From positions 1-15,093 of the forward strand of contig CALBJC010000119.1 in the NCBI GenBank assembly GCA_937892655.1: 15,093 bases of DNA, given 5' to 3'. Both the position numbers and the translations under genes were made by a program. The notes under the pieces were generated by a model. The model saw only the letters and a list, made by a program, of their open reading frames with translations. It ran no database searches and had not been told where the DNA came from. Source of the stretch: an uncultured Clostridia bacterium. GTDB taxonomy: Bacteria; Bacillota; Clostridia; Oscillospirales; Ruminococcaceae. Numbering within the stretch: the stretch's first letter is position 1; each line of letters begins with the position of its first letter. Shown in pieces: positions 5,543 to 12,640 of this stretch.

Positions 5543-6688
5543 TTATTTAATTAAAGAAAGCACCTTAAGATTATCGTCTGTTGTAAATGATGAGGCATTA
5601 TATAAGAAAAGAACCTTATCATATGAATCCAAATCCTTAATAAAGAACTGGAAAGGAATAGGAGGTGCATATCTCAAGTCCACCATTGAAATTTCTGAGA
5701 AATGCTTTGATAAGAATTGCATATAGCAGTTTGCATATGAATCCTTGATAACAAGAATCTTTTCGCCGTTTTCTACATCAGTAATTATAGTGTTGAGTGC
5801 AGCATTTGCACCTGTAAATGATGAATACTTATCTTTTACATTAAGATAATCTCTCATATAGATAGAATCATATACACTTTCACCATTTGCACCAGGCACC
5901 CTGTATTCAACAATGTTACCACCTTCCCTGCTTGTATAATAGTCAATAGTATCAGGTTTTATTGTGTTTACGATTGCTTGAGAATAAAGTGTTCCCTGGA
6001 ACGAGCTACTGGCATGCTCGATGTCAAATTTATCAATCGAAAGCGGTGTAATACCCATCTGATTCATTGTTGAATAATATGCGTAATAAGCGCCCAAGCT
6101 TGTCCAGTGGTGGTCAGTTCTGTAATAGATATATTCATCTCTGGTAGAGTATAGTGTTGAGAAAACGTCAAGTCTGGTGATTGAATCATCCAGCTGATAA
6201 TAAACATCATTGATAAACTCTTTTTGATCAAACTGCGGCGCGTATTTTGGCAACTCTTCTCTATAAATTTCACCTGCTGTAGGAACGAGCATAACATAGC
6301 ACGGTAGACCTGTTGCCTGAGCGAAATTGTTTATACCTGCAATGTTTCTATCAATTATCTCCTGGTCAGGTTCTTCAAGCTTTTCAACCATTTTATCGTC
6401 TAATACATAAACACCTTCAAATTCATATTTACCTAAAAACTTTTCAATTGTAGTTTTTGCTGTCATCCAGTTAGAACGCATTACAAAATGGTCAGAAACA
6501 TAAGTGTCAAGACCTTTCATAAGAGTTTTATCAAGATAGGTATCAAAAGAAATTTCAGGTAATTTTTCAAGAGTTCTGTTTTCCATTTCTGACTTCTCTG
6601 ATTTAGGAAGAACAATAGTCAGAATGCATAATGAGAAAATTAAAACGAAGAAAATAATAATAGAAATTATTTTAGTAATTCTTTCCAT
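5543..6688 (-). CDS. DHHW family protein, AlgX/AlgJ-like (probable O-acetylation partner of MBOAT)
   Basis: A 381-residue exported or membrane-anchored protein of the DHHW family, which resembles the SGNH-type AlgJ/AlgX acetyltransferases. One N-terminal hydrophobic segment (about 7-28) after a short basic end suggests a signal anchor with the rest outside the cell. The naming motif RTDHHWTSLGA (180-190) supplies an Asp182-x-His184 pair, and ILVIKDSYAN (331-340) supplies a candidate nucleophile Ser337. The order Asp-His then Ser matches the AlgX catalytic triad. The block VMLVPTAGEIYREELP (132-147) also matches that family. It starts 12 nt after the MBOAT gene with AAGGAGGG 6 nt before its ATG, and is the last gene before a terminator. 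By analogy with alginate systems, the MBOAT moves acetyl groups across the membrane and this protein transfers them to an extracellular glycan; the glycan is unknown. Confidence 0.85.
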   Translation of the reverse strand: MERITKIISIIIFFVLIFSLCILTIVLPKSEKSEMENRTLEKLPEISFDTYLDKTLMKGLDTYVSDHFVMRSNWMTAKTTIEKFLGKYEFEGVYVLDDKMVEKLEEPDQEIIDRNIAGINNFAQATGLPCYVMLVPTAGEIYREELPKYAPQFDQKEFINDVYYQLDDSITRLDVFSTLYSTRDEYIYYRTDHHWTSLGAYYAYYSTMNQMGITPLSIDKFDIEHASSSFQGTLYSQAIVNTIKPDTIDYYTSREGGNIVEYRVPGANGESVYDSIYMRDYLNVKDKYSSFTGANAALNTIITDVENGEKILVIKDSYANCYMQFLSKHFSEISMVDLRYAPPIPFQFFIKDLDSYDKVLFLYNASSFTTDDNLKVLSLIK

Positions 6689-6700
6689 TGTGTTCCCTCC

Positions 6701-8104
6701 TTAGAAATTAAAGTACAAGAATGGATTGTTTGTTGCGTTTACAAGATATGCTGTACATAAAAGCATTAACACAAGCTGAACAATCGGTGCTGCAACCTGA
6801 ATGATTTTTACGTTAGCAGAATTGATCTTTTCGTAAATTCTCTTCGTAATTGTTGTTGAGCCGAAAATACAAAGAGCAAATATAAGAATATTTGATGTGA
6901 GCAGATACATACCTGTATTATCAACAAATAAACCGCTTCCAGCAAACATAGCCTTGAAAAACTGTGCTAAGTCTGAAAGGTTTGAAATTTCAAATAACAC
7001 CCAGCCAAATACGGCAATTATGAAAGTATACAACCATGAAACAAATGATGGAAGCTTCTCTAAAACCTTACCGAAACCAATTCTTTCAATAATAATCAGG
7101 ATGCCAAAATACAATCCCCATAAAATGAAGTTCCAGCTTGCACCATGCCACATACCTGTTAAAAACCATACGATAAGAAGGTTTCTTAAGGTTTTGAATT
7201 TGCCGCATCTGTTACCGCCAAGAGGGATATAAACATATGATCTGAACCATGCGCCGAGGGTCATATGCCATCTTCTCCAGAATTCTGATACACTTCGTGA
7301 AATATATGGATAATTAAAGTTCTGTGGGAAATTAAAGCCAAGCATTTTACCAAGACCAACAGCCATATCTGAATAGCCAGAGAAGTCAAAATAAATCTGG
7401 AAAGTGAATGCTAAAATACCAACCCACGCTGTAAGAGCTGAAATCTCAGAATATTCCATAGCCTTTACCGTTGTCCAGATAGCGCCGATATTATTTGCAA
7501 GAATAATTTTCTTGGCAAGGCCCTTAACAAATGTACCTATACCTTCTGCAACCTTATCAACATTAATAACTCTGTTGTCAATTTCAGCAGCTACATCCTC
7601 ATATCTTACAATAGGTCCTGCAACAATCTGTGGGAACAAAGAAACGTATGAAGAAAAACTGATAATGTTTTTCTGCACCTTGATCTTTCTTAAATACATA
7701 TCGATTGTATATGACATACTCTGGAACGTAAAGAAGGAGATACCAATCGGTAAAGGTAGCTGAGGATCTTTAATTGATAAGCCGAAAATAGCATTGATAT
7801 TTGTAATAATGAATGAGCCATATTTGAATACACCGAGAAGACCCAAGTTCATCACAAGTGAAACAAGCAAGAAAACTACCCTGAGTTTTGGCTTGTTATC
7901 ATATTTATCAATCAACAGACCTGCTGTGTAGTCGATAAACGTTGAAAGAATCATTACAACTACGTATAATGGTTCTCCCCATGCATAGAAAATAATACCT
8001 GAAATAAAAATAATCAGGTTCTTAATCTTGATTGGCGATATAAAATAAAGGCCAAGCACAATAGGGAGAAAGAAGTACAAAAATGTAAGGCTAGAAAATA
8101 CCAA
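6701..8104 (-). CDS. MBOAT family O-acyltransferase (AlgI/DltB-like)
   Basis: Multi-pass membrane O-acyltransferase, 467 residues, typical for AlgI-like proteins. It probably passes acetyl groups from cytoplasmic acetyl-CoA to an extracellular acceptor with the DHHW protein encoded next. Numbering from the TTG start, visible motifs are FYAWGEP (39-45), PLPIGISFFTFQSMSY (117-132), EFWRRWHMTLGAWFRSYVYIPLGG (274-297) and the catalytic-His block GMWHGASWN with His320. About ten hydrophobic segments are spread over the length. Start choice: TTG at 8104 has GGAG 10 nt upstream and gives the family's standard N-terminus MVFSSLTFLYFFLPI. The ATG at 8128 adds eight unusual residues and has no ribosome site. 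The gene overlaps the end of rnmV by 14 nt, implying translational coupling. The acceptor polymer cannot be told from sequence. Confidence 0.93.
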   Translation of the reverse strand: MVFSSLTFLYFFLPIVLGLYFISPIKIKNLIIFISGIIFYAWGEPLYVVVMILSTFIDYTAGLLIDKYDNKPKLRVVFLLVSLVMNLGLLGVFKYGSFIITNINAIFGLSIKDPQLPLPIGISFFTFQSMSYTIDMYLRKIKVQKNIISFSSYVSLFPQIVAGPIVRYEDVAAEIDNRVINVDKVAEGIGTFVKGLAKKIILANNIGAIWTTVKAMEYSEISALTAWVGILAFTFQIYFDFSGYSDMAVGLGKMLGFNFPQNFNYPYISRSVSEFWRRWHMTLGAWFRSYVYIPLGGNRCGKFKTLRNLLIVWFLTGMWHGASWNFILWGLYFGILIIIERIGFGKVLEKLPSFVSWLYTFIIAVFGWVLFEISNLSDLAQFFKAMFAGSGLFVDNTGMYLLTSNILIFALCIFGSTTITKRIYEKINSANVKIIQVAAPIVQLVLMLLCTAYLVNATNNPFLYFNF

Positions 8105-8696
8105 ATTTTTCACTCTCCAAGTCATCAATTATTTTTTTGTATTCTTCATAATCAAAAACTGAATTTAATACCTCAAGTAATGAATTTGTAGTCATAAGCG
8201 AAGGTAAATTCAATTTATCTATTAAAAGTTTTCTCATCTGACTGCTGTTTTCTCTTCCAAATAAACCATCTTCATACAAATGAGCTTTAGTAATTTTTGT
8301 TCTGTTTTCTAAACGTTTGTTTTCAAAAATTCCTGATTTGTTAAAAGCCTCGATAAGCATTTCATTAGAAATACCTTCAACGCCTATCTTCCCTTCTTTA
8401 GAAGGCTTAGCTTTTCTTTTCTCTTTTCCGAAAACGTCAGGAATATATACGTTTGTTATTTTGCCCTCATTAACAAAGCTTTTTATATAATTTCTGATTT
8501 TAAATCCAGCAGAATCAGAATCGGTCAAAATAATTATACCATGTTTCTTAGCAAAGAAGCGTATAAGATCACATTTTTCAGTATCTTTCATAAGTGAAAA
8601 ACCATCTGTTACTATTATTGGCGCATCTATTATCGAGGAAAGCTTAATTTTATCATATTTACCCTCAACAACTATTGCCTGATTAAGCGAAATCAT
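8091..8696 (-). CDS. rnmV: Ribonuclease M5-type Toprim protein (5S rRNA maturation)
   Basis: Toprim-domain nuclease of the RNase M5 family, which trims precursor 5S rRNA in Firmicutes with ribosomal protein L18 as cofactor; cytoplasmic. It has 201 residues, with Toprim in the first 110: AIVVEGKYDK with catalytic Glu11, then IILTDSDSAGFKIR with the metal-binding Asp59-x-Asp61. The family-specific IGVEGIS (104-110) sits where Bacillus RNase M5 has IGVEHAS. Residues 120-200 form a second helical domain of the DUF4093 type. The ATG overlaps the end of holA by 14 nt, and AGGAG lies 7 nt upstream inside holA. It is followed by the overlapping MBOAT gene. The lysine-rich loop KEKRKAKPSKEGK (91-103) probably touches RNA. 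A generic Toprim or primase-like protein is the only alternative, and less likely. Confidence 0.92.
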   Translation of the reverse strand: MISLNQAIVVEGKYDKIKLSSIIDAPIIVTDGFSLMKDTEKCDLIRFFAKKHGIIILTDSDSAGFKIRNYIKSFVNEGKITNVYIPDVFGKEKRKAKPSKEGKIGVEGISNEMLIEAFNKSGIFENKRLENRTKITKAHLYEDGLFGRENSSQMRKLLIDKLNLPSLMTTNSLLEVLNSVFDYEEYKKIIDDLESEKFGIF

Positions 8697-9741
8697 AAGA
8701 ATTCTCCTCGCTCATCATTTTAATTAGAGCTTTTTCAATCAGTAATCTACCATCCGTTCTTGCCGACTTTAATTCAAAATCCGTCTGTGCAAGAATAGCT
8801 ATGCATCGTCTGATACGTTCAATAGGAATATTTGAGCAATCTCTTACTGCGTTATCAACAGCAAATTCCCTGCCCTTGTAATTGAAATCATTACATATAT
8901 CAGTTTTAGTCCTGCCCGAGCTAACAGCAACTCTCGCTCTGTAAAGATCTATAAAAGACATTGATAATGCGGATAGAACAGGAATGCAATCAAGTTGCTG
9001 CTCGAATAACTCGTTAAGTAAAATCATTGCTTTTTTTCTATTGAATTTAACGGCAGCCTTTGCAAGCTCAAAAGCATTTGTATCAAGCTGCTTTGAAACA
9101 AGCTCATCAATTATATCAATAGTGATTTCGCCACCGTTTACAAAAGAGCAAAGCTTGTTTATCTCATTATTGACAAGCACAGAATTATTAAGGCAAAGCT
9201 GTAAAAGTCGCTCACAAGCAGCCTTTGATATAGAAGCACCTTGTTTTTGACAGCTTTGAGTTATAGATTTACACATTTCTGATATGGTTTTAATCTGAAA
9301 TTCACAGCTATAACCGTATTTTGAGCATATATCCAAAAGTTTTTTGTTTTTGGTCGTAGGAAACTTTTTACCTGCACAAATATCAATTCCTGTAGCATAA
9401 AAAATAACTGTTGTTGTATCAGGAAGATTTGATATTGTATCGATAAGAAAAGTCAGATCATCTGCAGATAGATCTTCAGCATTAAGGTCGTTGACAGTAA
9501 CTACGCTTCTGTCTGCACCGAACGGCAAAAACTCACAATCATCATAAAAATCACTTAAAGAGATTTTTGTTCCATCGTATTTATGATAACAAAACTCGTT
9601 ATTTTCATCTACAAGACGCTTGATCAGCCTTTTTGTATATAATTCGATCGTACTTACATCTTTACCATAGAAATAATAAACTCTTGAAAATTCGTTATTT
9701 CTGATATACTTGGCTAATTCTGAATCATTAACGAAGGGCAT
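8683..9741 (-). CDS. holA: DNA polymerase III subunit delta
   Basis: Delta subunit of the replicative clamp loader, which opens the sliding beta clamp during loading on DNA; cytoplasmic. Its 352 residues are usual for Firmicutes. The N-terminal AAA+-like domain begins with the characteristic YYFYGKD (22-28) in the P-loop position, a degenerate site with no Walker GKT, as expected for delta. Further supports are LNAEDLSADDLTFLIDTISNLPDTTTVIFY-like strand order (85-115), the segment around ACERLLQLCLNNSVLVNNEINKL (183-205), and a C-terminal helical domain ending near LIEKALIKM. The start is clear: AAGGAGG 7 nt upstream, inside the end of comEC, with a 14-nt overlap. It also overlaps rnmV by 14 nt. 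The comEC-holA order is common in Firmicutes. Confidence 0.95.
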   Translation of the reverse strand: MPFVNDSELAKYIRNNEFSRVYYFYGKDVSTIELYTKRLIKRLVDENNEFCYHKYDGTKISLSDFYDDCEFLPFGADRSVVTVNDLNAEDLSADDLTFLIDTISNLPDTTTVIFYATGIDICAGKKFPTTKNKKLLDICSKYGYSCEFQIKTISEMCKSITQSCQKQGASISKAACERLLQLCLNNSVLVNNEINKLCSFVNGGEITIDIIDELVSKQLDTNAFELAKAAVKFNRKKAMILLNELFEQQLDCIPVLSALSMSFIDLYRARVAVSSGRTKTDICNDFNYKGREFAVDNAVRDCSNIPIERIRRCIAILAQTDFELKSARTDGRLLIEKALIKMMSEENSYDFA

Positions 9742-11713
9742 TATTCAACCTCCTTACTGTAATTTTATCATCGAATCTTATCAACATAGCACATCCTGAA
9801 TCAGAGGTATCAATTCTGTATTGTGTATCGTTTATGTAATATGACATTCTGTTTAAGGATAAATAAAAATCATTGCCATTATGTTCATACTCGATAGTTC
9901 TTTGAGTGATATTCAATTTACCGCCAAAAATTTCATCATTAAATCTATGTATGTTATTGATGGATTCATTTTCAGCAGCATCAAAAGAATACATTGTAAT
10001 ACTGTTGTCAAGCAGTTCAATAATCTCATCAGAATCAGTAAAACTGATTATATACTCAATTTCATTAATATCATACAATTTGTTATATCTTGATATAACT
10101 TCATCGATACTATCAAAACCATATATATTCATTATAACCGATTTACCTGAGTTATACAACATAATATTCAATGAATTTCTATCAGATAATATAATAATAC
10201 TTGTAGCTTTATTCAAAATCAGATTATTGCAGAGTATTGAAGTTATAAGTAATAATAAAGAAATAAGCATCGATACGAATACTGCTTGTCTTTTCTTTAT
10301 TATAATAATCGAAACAAACAGAATGACAGCTGAAATAATCGTTGTAATCCGAAGTAAAACTGAGCCAGATGAAATGGTAGCAAAAGGCATATCGGCAAAT
10401 ATAGAAGATAATGTCAAGATTATTTTACTGACAATTCCGGCTAAATATAAAATAATGTTTGATATTAATCCAAAAGGTATGAAGAGTGCGCTGATGAGCG
10501 TTAATATCAATGCTATACTGCTAAGAGGTACAACAATAATGTTTGATAAAGGAGAGATTATGCTTACATATTCAAACGTAAATATACAAATCGGGAATAT
10601 ACATACTAAAACGCATAGGCTTGTAATTACGGAAATCTTGATTTTCCTGCCACGATCAAAAGAATGATCTTTTACCAACATAGGAGTAAGAACACTTACG
10701 CCAAATGCCGCAAAGAAAGACAATAAAAACGATATGGATAATGCACCATAAGGATTTCCAAAAAGCATAATTATCGCACATAATCCCAATGAATTCTTAG
10801 CATCTGCGGATCTGTTAAACAGTCTTGCCGCATAAAGTATAGTCAAAACGATGGCTGCTCTGACAACTGATGCTGACATATCAGCAAAAACTGCAAATAG
10901 CCATATAACGATAATGAGAATTATTGTATGGGGCTTTCTTCGTATTCTGAATATATGCAAAATGTAAGAAAACATTATTGAAACTATAACAAGATGTGTC
11001 CCTGATACTGCGGTTATATGGCTTATTCCGGATAAATACATATCCTCAATTGCTTTATCGGAGAGTATAGATTTATCTGAGGATAATAACGCAATCAAAA
11101 ATCCACCGCTATCTCCTTTTACCTCAGCCTGAATTTTATCATTTATCTTATTTTTAAAATTCAAAATAGTTTTCTTTACTGACACATCAGAAGACATAAG
11201 CTTAATTCTCTGGATATTATTTATCTGTAAGAAAACGCCATTTGGCTTAGAAAATGTATTATCACGAAATTTTAATGAGTCAGTAAGTTTAGCCGCTGTT
11301 CCTTTGATATAGATTTCATCAGTAATTACATAATCTGAGGTATCCATATATAGTTTAACCCTGGTTTTATAGCGGTCATCTATTACACCATCACAGTAAA
11401 TGATCTGCTTTTGTGCAGATATATTTTGAATATTATAGATTTCACCGACAAAGTCAACTTCTCTATTGTCATACATTAATATTTTATCATATCGAAATAC
11501 TGTAAATAACACATTTTGTGAAATTGCAATTATGAAAGATAAAGAGATTAAAGTTAGCTTTAGCTTATTTTGGCTATTTACAAAGAAAAATATGAATATT
11601 GACAAAATAAAAGCTGCTACAATAAAGCAGCAGTTTATTTTTGCAGTGAAAAATGCTGATAAAATAGCACCAGCCAAGAAAGAAAAACCGATATAGTAAA
11701 ACTTTCTTGGCAT
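9728..11713 (-). CDS. comEC: ComEC/Rec2 family DNA-uptake channel protein with degenerate C-terminal domain
   Basis: Polytopic ComEC/Rec2 protein, the channel that brings single-stranded DNA across the membrane in natural transformation. Length is 661 residues from the ATG at 11713 (AGGTG 6 nt upstream); the GTG at 11722 lacks a ribosome site. Numbering from that GTG: two or three N-terminal membrane segments (8-75), a DUF4131/OB-like soluble region (85-180), then the Competence core (about 200-500) with GISHITAVSGTHL (232-244), SASVVRAA (283-290) and FGNPYGALSISFLLSFFAAFG (321-341). The C-terminal 155 residues still alternate strands and helices like a metallo-beta-lactamase domain, but the HxHxDH signature is absent; EIEYIISFTDSDEI stands where it is expected. 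Bacillus ComEC is about 776 residues, so this one is shorter. It ends in the holA ribosome site and start, coupling the two. No other competence gene is visible. Confidence 0.93.
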   Translation of the reverse strand: MPRKFYYIGFSFLAGAILSAFFTAKINCCFIVAAFILSIFIFFFVNSQNKLKLTLISLSFIIAISQNVLFTVFRYDKILMYDNREVDFVGEIYNIQNISAQKQIIYCDGVIDDRYKTRVKLYMDTSDYVITDEIYIKGTAAKLTDSLKFRDNTFSKPNGVFLQINNIQRIKLMSSDVSVKKTILNFKNKINDKIQAEVKGDSGGFLIALLSSDKSILSDKAIEDMYLSGISHITAVSGTHLVIVSIMFSYILHIFRIRRKPHTIILIIVIWLFAVFADMSASVVRAAIVLTILYAARLFNRSADAKNSLGLCAIIMLFGNPYGALSISFLLSFFAAFGVSVLTPMLVKDHSFDRGRKIKISVITSLCVLVCIFPICIFTFEYVSIISPLSNIIVVPLSSIALILTLISALFIPFGLISNIILYLAGIVSKIILTLSSIFADMPFATISSGSVLLRITTIISAVILFVSIIIIKKRQAVFVSMLISLLLLITSILCNNLILNKATSIIILSDRNSLNIMLYNSGKSVIMNIYGFDSIDEVISRYNKLYDINEIEYIISFTDSDEIIELLDNSITMYSFDAAENESINNIHRFNDEIFGGKLNITQRTIEYEHNGNDFYLSLNRMSYYINDTQYRIDTSDSGCAMLIRFDDKITVRRLNNALR

Positions 11714-11729
11714 GGAATTCACCTACTTT

Positions 11730-12269
11730 TTATTTGAAAAATAATGGGAGCTTTTCTAAGAAAATAATATCATCTCTGTCAGCAGCATCGCCTTCAGCTA
11801 ATACAGCACATTTACCGACAATATTACCTCCGGCTGCTTCAATAAGCTTTTCAATAGCAATAAGAGATTCGCCTGTACTGATAACATCATCAACGATAAG
11901 AATTCTCTTACCTTTAATCATCTGAGCTTTGTCTTCACCCAAATGGAGCTTCTGTGAATCAGCAGTAGTGATTGATTTTACGTCAACAGTAAGTGGATTT
12001 TTCATATAAACCTTTACTGATTTTCTTGCAACAATATAGTTTTTGTTCATCTGCTTTGCAAGCTCGTATGCAAGTGGAATACCTTTACTCTCGGCAGTAA
12101 CGATCAGATCGTAATCAGGTACCTTTTTTGCCAGCTCTTTTGCACAGGCAACCGTCATTTCAACATCAGAAAACATTATAAATGCTGCAATATCAAGAGT
12201 ATCACTTACCGCACAAAGAGGTAAATCTCTTTCAAGACCCGCAATTTTCATTGTATATACATTAGACAT
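11730..12269 (-). CDS. Type I phosphoribosyltransferase, adenine/xanthine PRTase-like
   Basis: Cytoplasmic PRPP-dependent phosphoribosyltransferase, probably salvaging a purine base to its nucleotide. It has 179 residues from the ATG at 12269, which has AAAGGA 8 nt upstream. The in-frame ATG at 12278 overlaps that ribosome site and is unlikely. Signature: RILIVDDVISTGES (122-135), the PRPP-binding loop of the family, with the flexible-loop region KSVKVYMKNPLTVDVKSITT (83-102) and TAESKGIPLAYELA (58-71), which matches the glutamate-glycine motif of adenine and xanthine PRTases. Beyond that the base specificity cannot be read safely: the protein is apt-like, but the N-terminal LERDLPLCAVSDTLDIAAFIMF is not standard Apt. 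It lies between a HIT-family gene (22-nt gap) and comEC (16-nt gap) in a single run. Confidence 0.88.
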   Translation of the reverse strand: MSNVYTMKIAGLERDLPLCAVSDTLDIAAFIMFSDVEMTVACAKELAKKVPDYDLIVTAESKGIPLAYELAKQMNKNYIVARKSVKVYMKNPLTVDVKSITTADSQKLHLGEDKAQMIKGKRILIVDDVISTGESLIAIEKLIEAAGGNIVGKCAVLAEGDAADRDDIIFLEKLPLFFK

Positions 12270-12291
12270 ATTAAACATCCTTTCTTAGCTA

Positions 12292-12630
12292 TTAACCTGC
12301 AGGCCATTCAAAGCTACGACCTGCCAAAAGATGAAAATGCATATGGAAAACTGTCTGACCGGCACTTTCACCACAATTGTTAACCACTCTAAAACCATCC
12401 TTCAAATTTAAATCCTTTGCAAGCTTCGCTATAACTTCAAAGATGTGTGCAACAATTTTACTGTTTTCGGGAGTAATTTCAGCTGTAGAAGCAATGTGTT
12501 CTTTTGGAATCAACAAATAGTGAATTGGCGCAGTTGGTGCAATATCCTCAAAAACATATACAAGGTCATCCTCATAGACTTTCTTACTTGGAATATCGCC
12601 ATTTATTATTTTGCAAAATAAGCAATCCAT
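12292..12630 (-). CDS. HIT family protein (HinT-like nucleotide hydrolase)
   Basis: Histidine-triad protein of 112 residues, the usual size of HinT-type purine nucleoside phosphoramidases that cleave AMP-lysine-like bonds; cytoplasmic dimer. The triad HMHFH (96-100) followed by LLAGR is intact, with the upstream NNCGESAGQTV (84-94) phosphate-binding strand. The N-terminal CLFCKII (3-9) and PIH (35-37) can hold a zinc as in many family members. Start: the ATG at 12630 gives MDCLFCKIINGDIPS, the family's normal beginning, with a GGGTG ribosome site 6 nt upstream. A GTG at 12639, 1 nt after the alaS stop, would add three residues (MAN). The gene is therefore tightly coupled to alaS, and it may act on aminoacyl-AMP by-products; that link is inference from position and family chemistry. 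Confidence 0.95.
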   Translation of the reverse strand: MDCLFCKIINGDIPSKKVYEDDLVYVFEDIAPTAPIHYLLIPKEHIASTAEITPENSKIVAHIFEVIAKLAKDLNLKDGFRVVNNCGESAGQTVFHMHFHLLAGRSFEWPAG

Positions 12631-12640
12631 GTTAGCCACC

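Noticed and set aside
6897..7763. Plus-strand open frames opposite the MBOAT gene
   Set aside because: The minus strand carries every MBOAT motif continuously; these frames are antisense shadows without ribosome sites.
9906..10667. A 253-codon open frame on the plus strand opposite comEC
   Set aside because: It is antisense to the conserved comEC frame, has no ribosome site, and its isoleucine/serine-rich translation looks like reversed membrane-protein codons.
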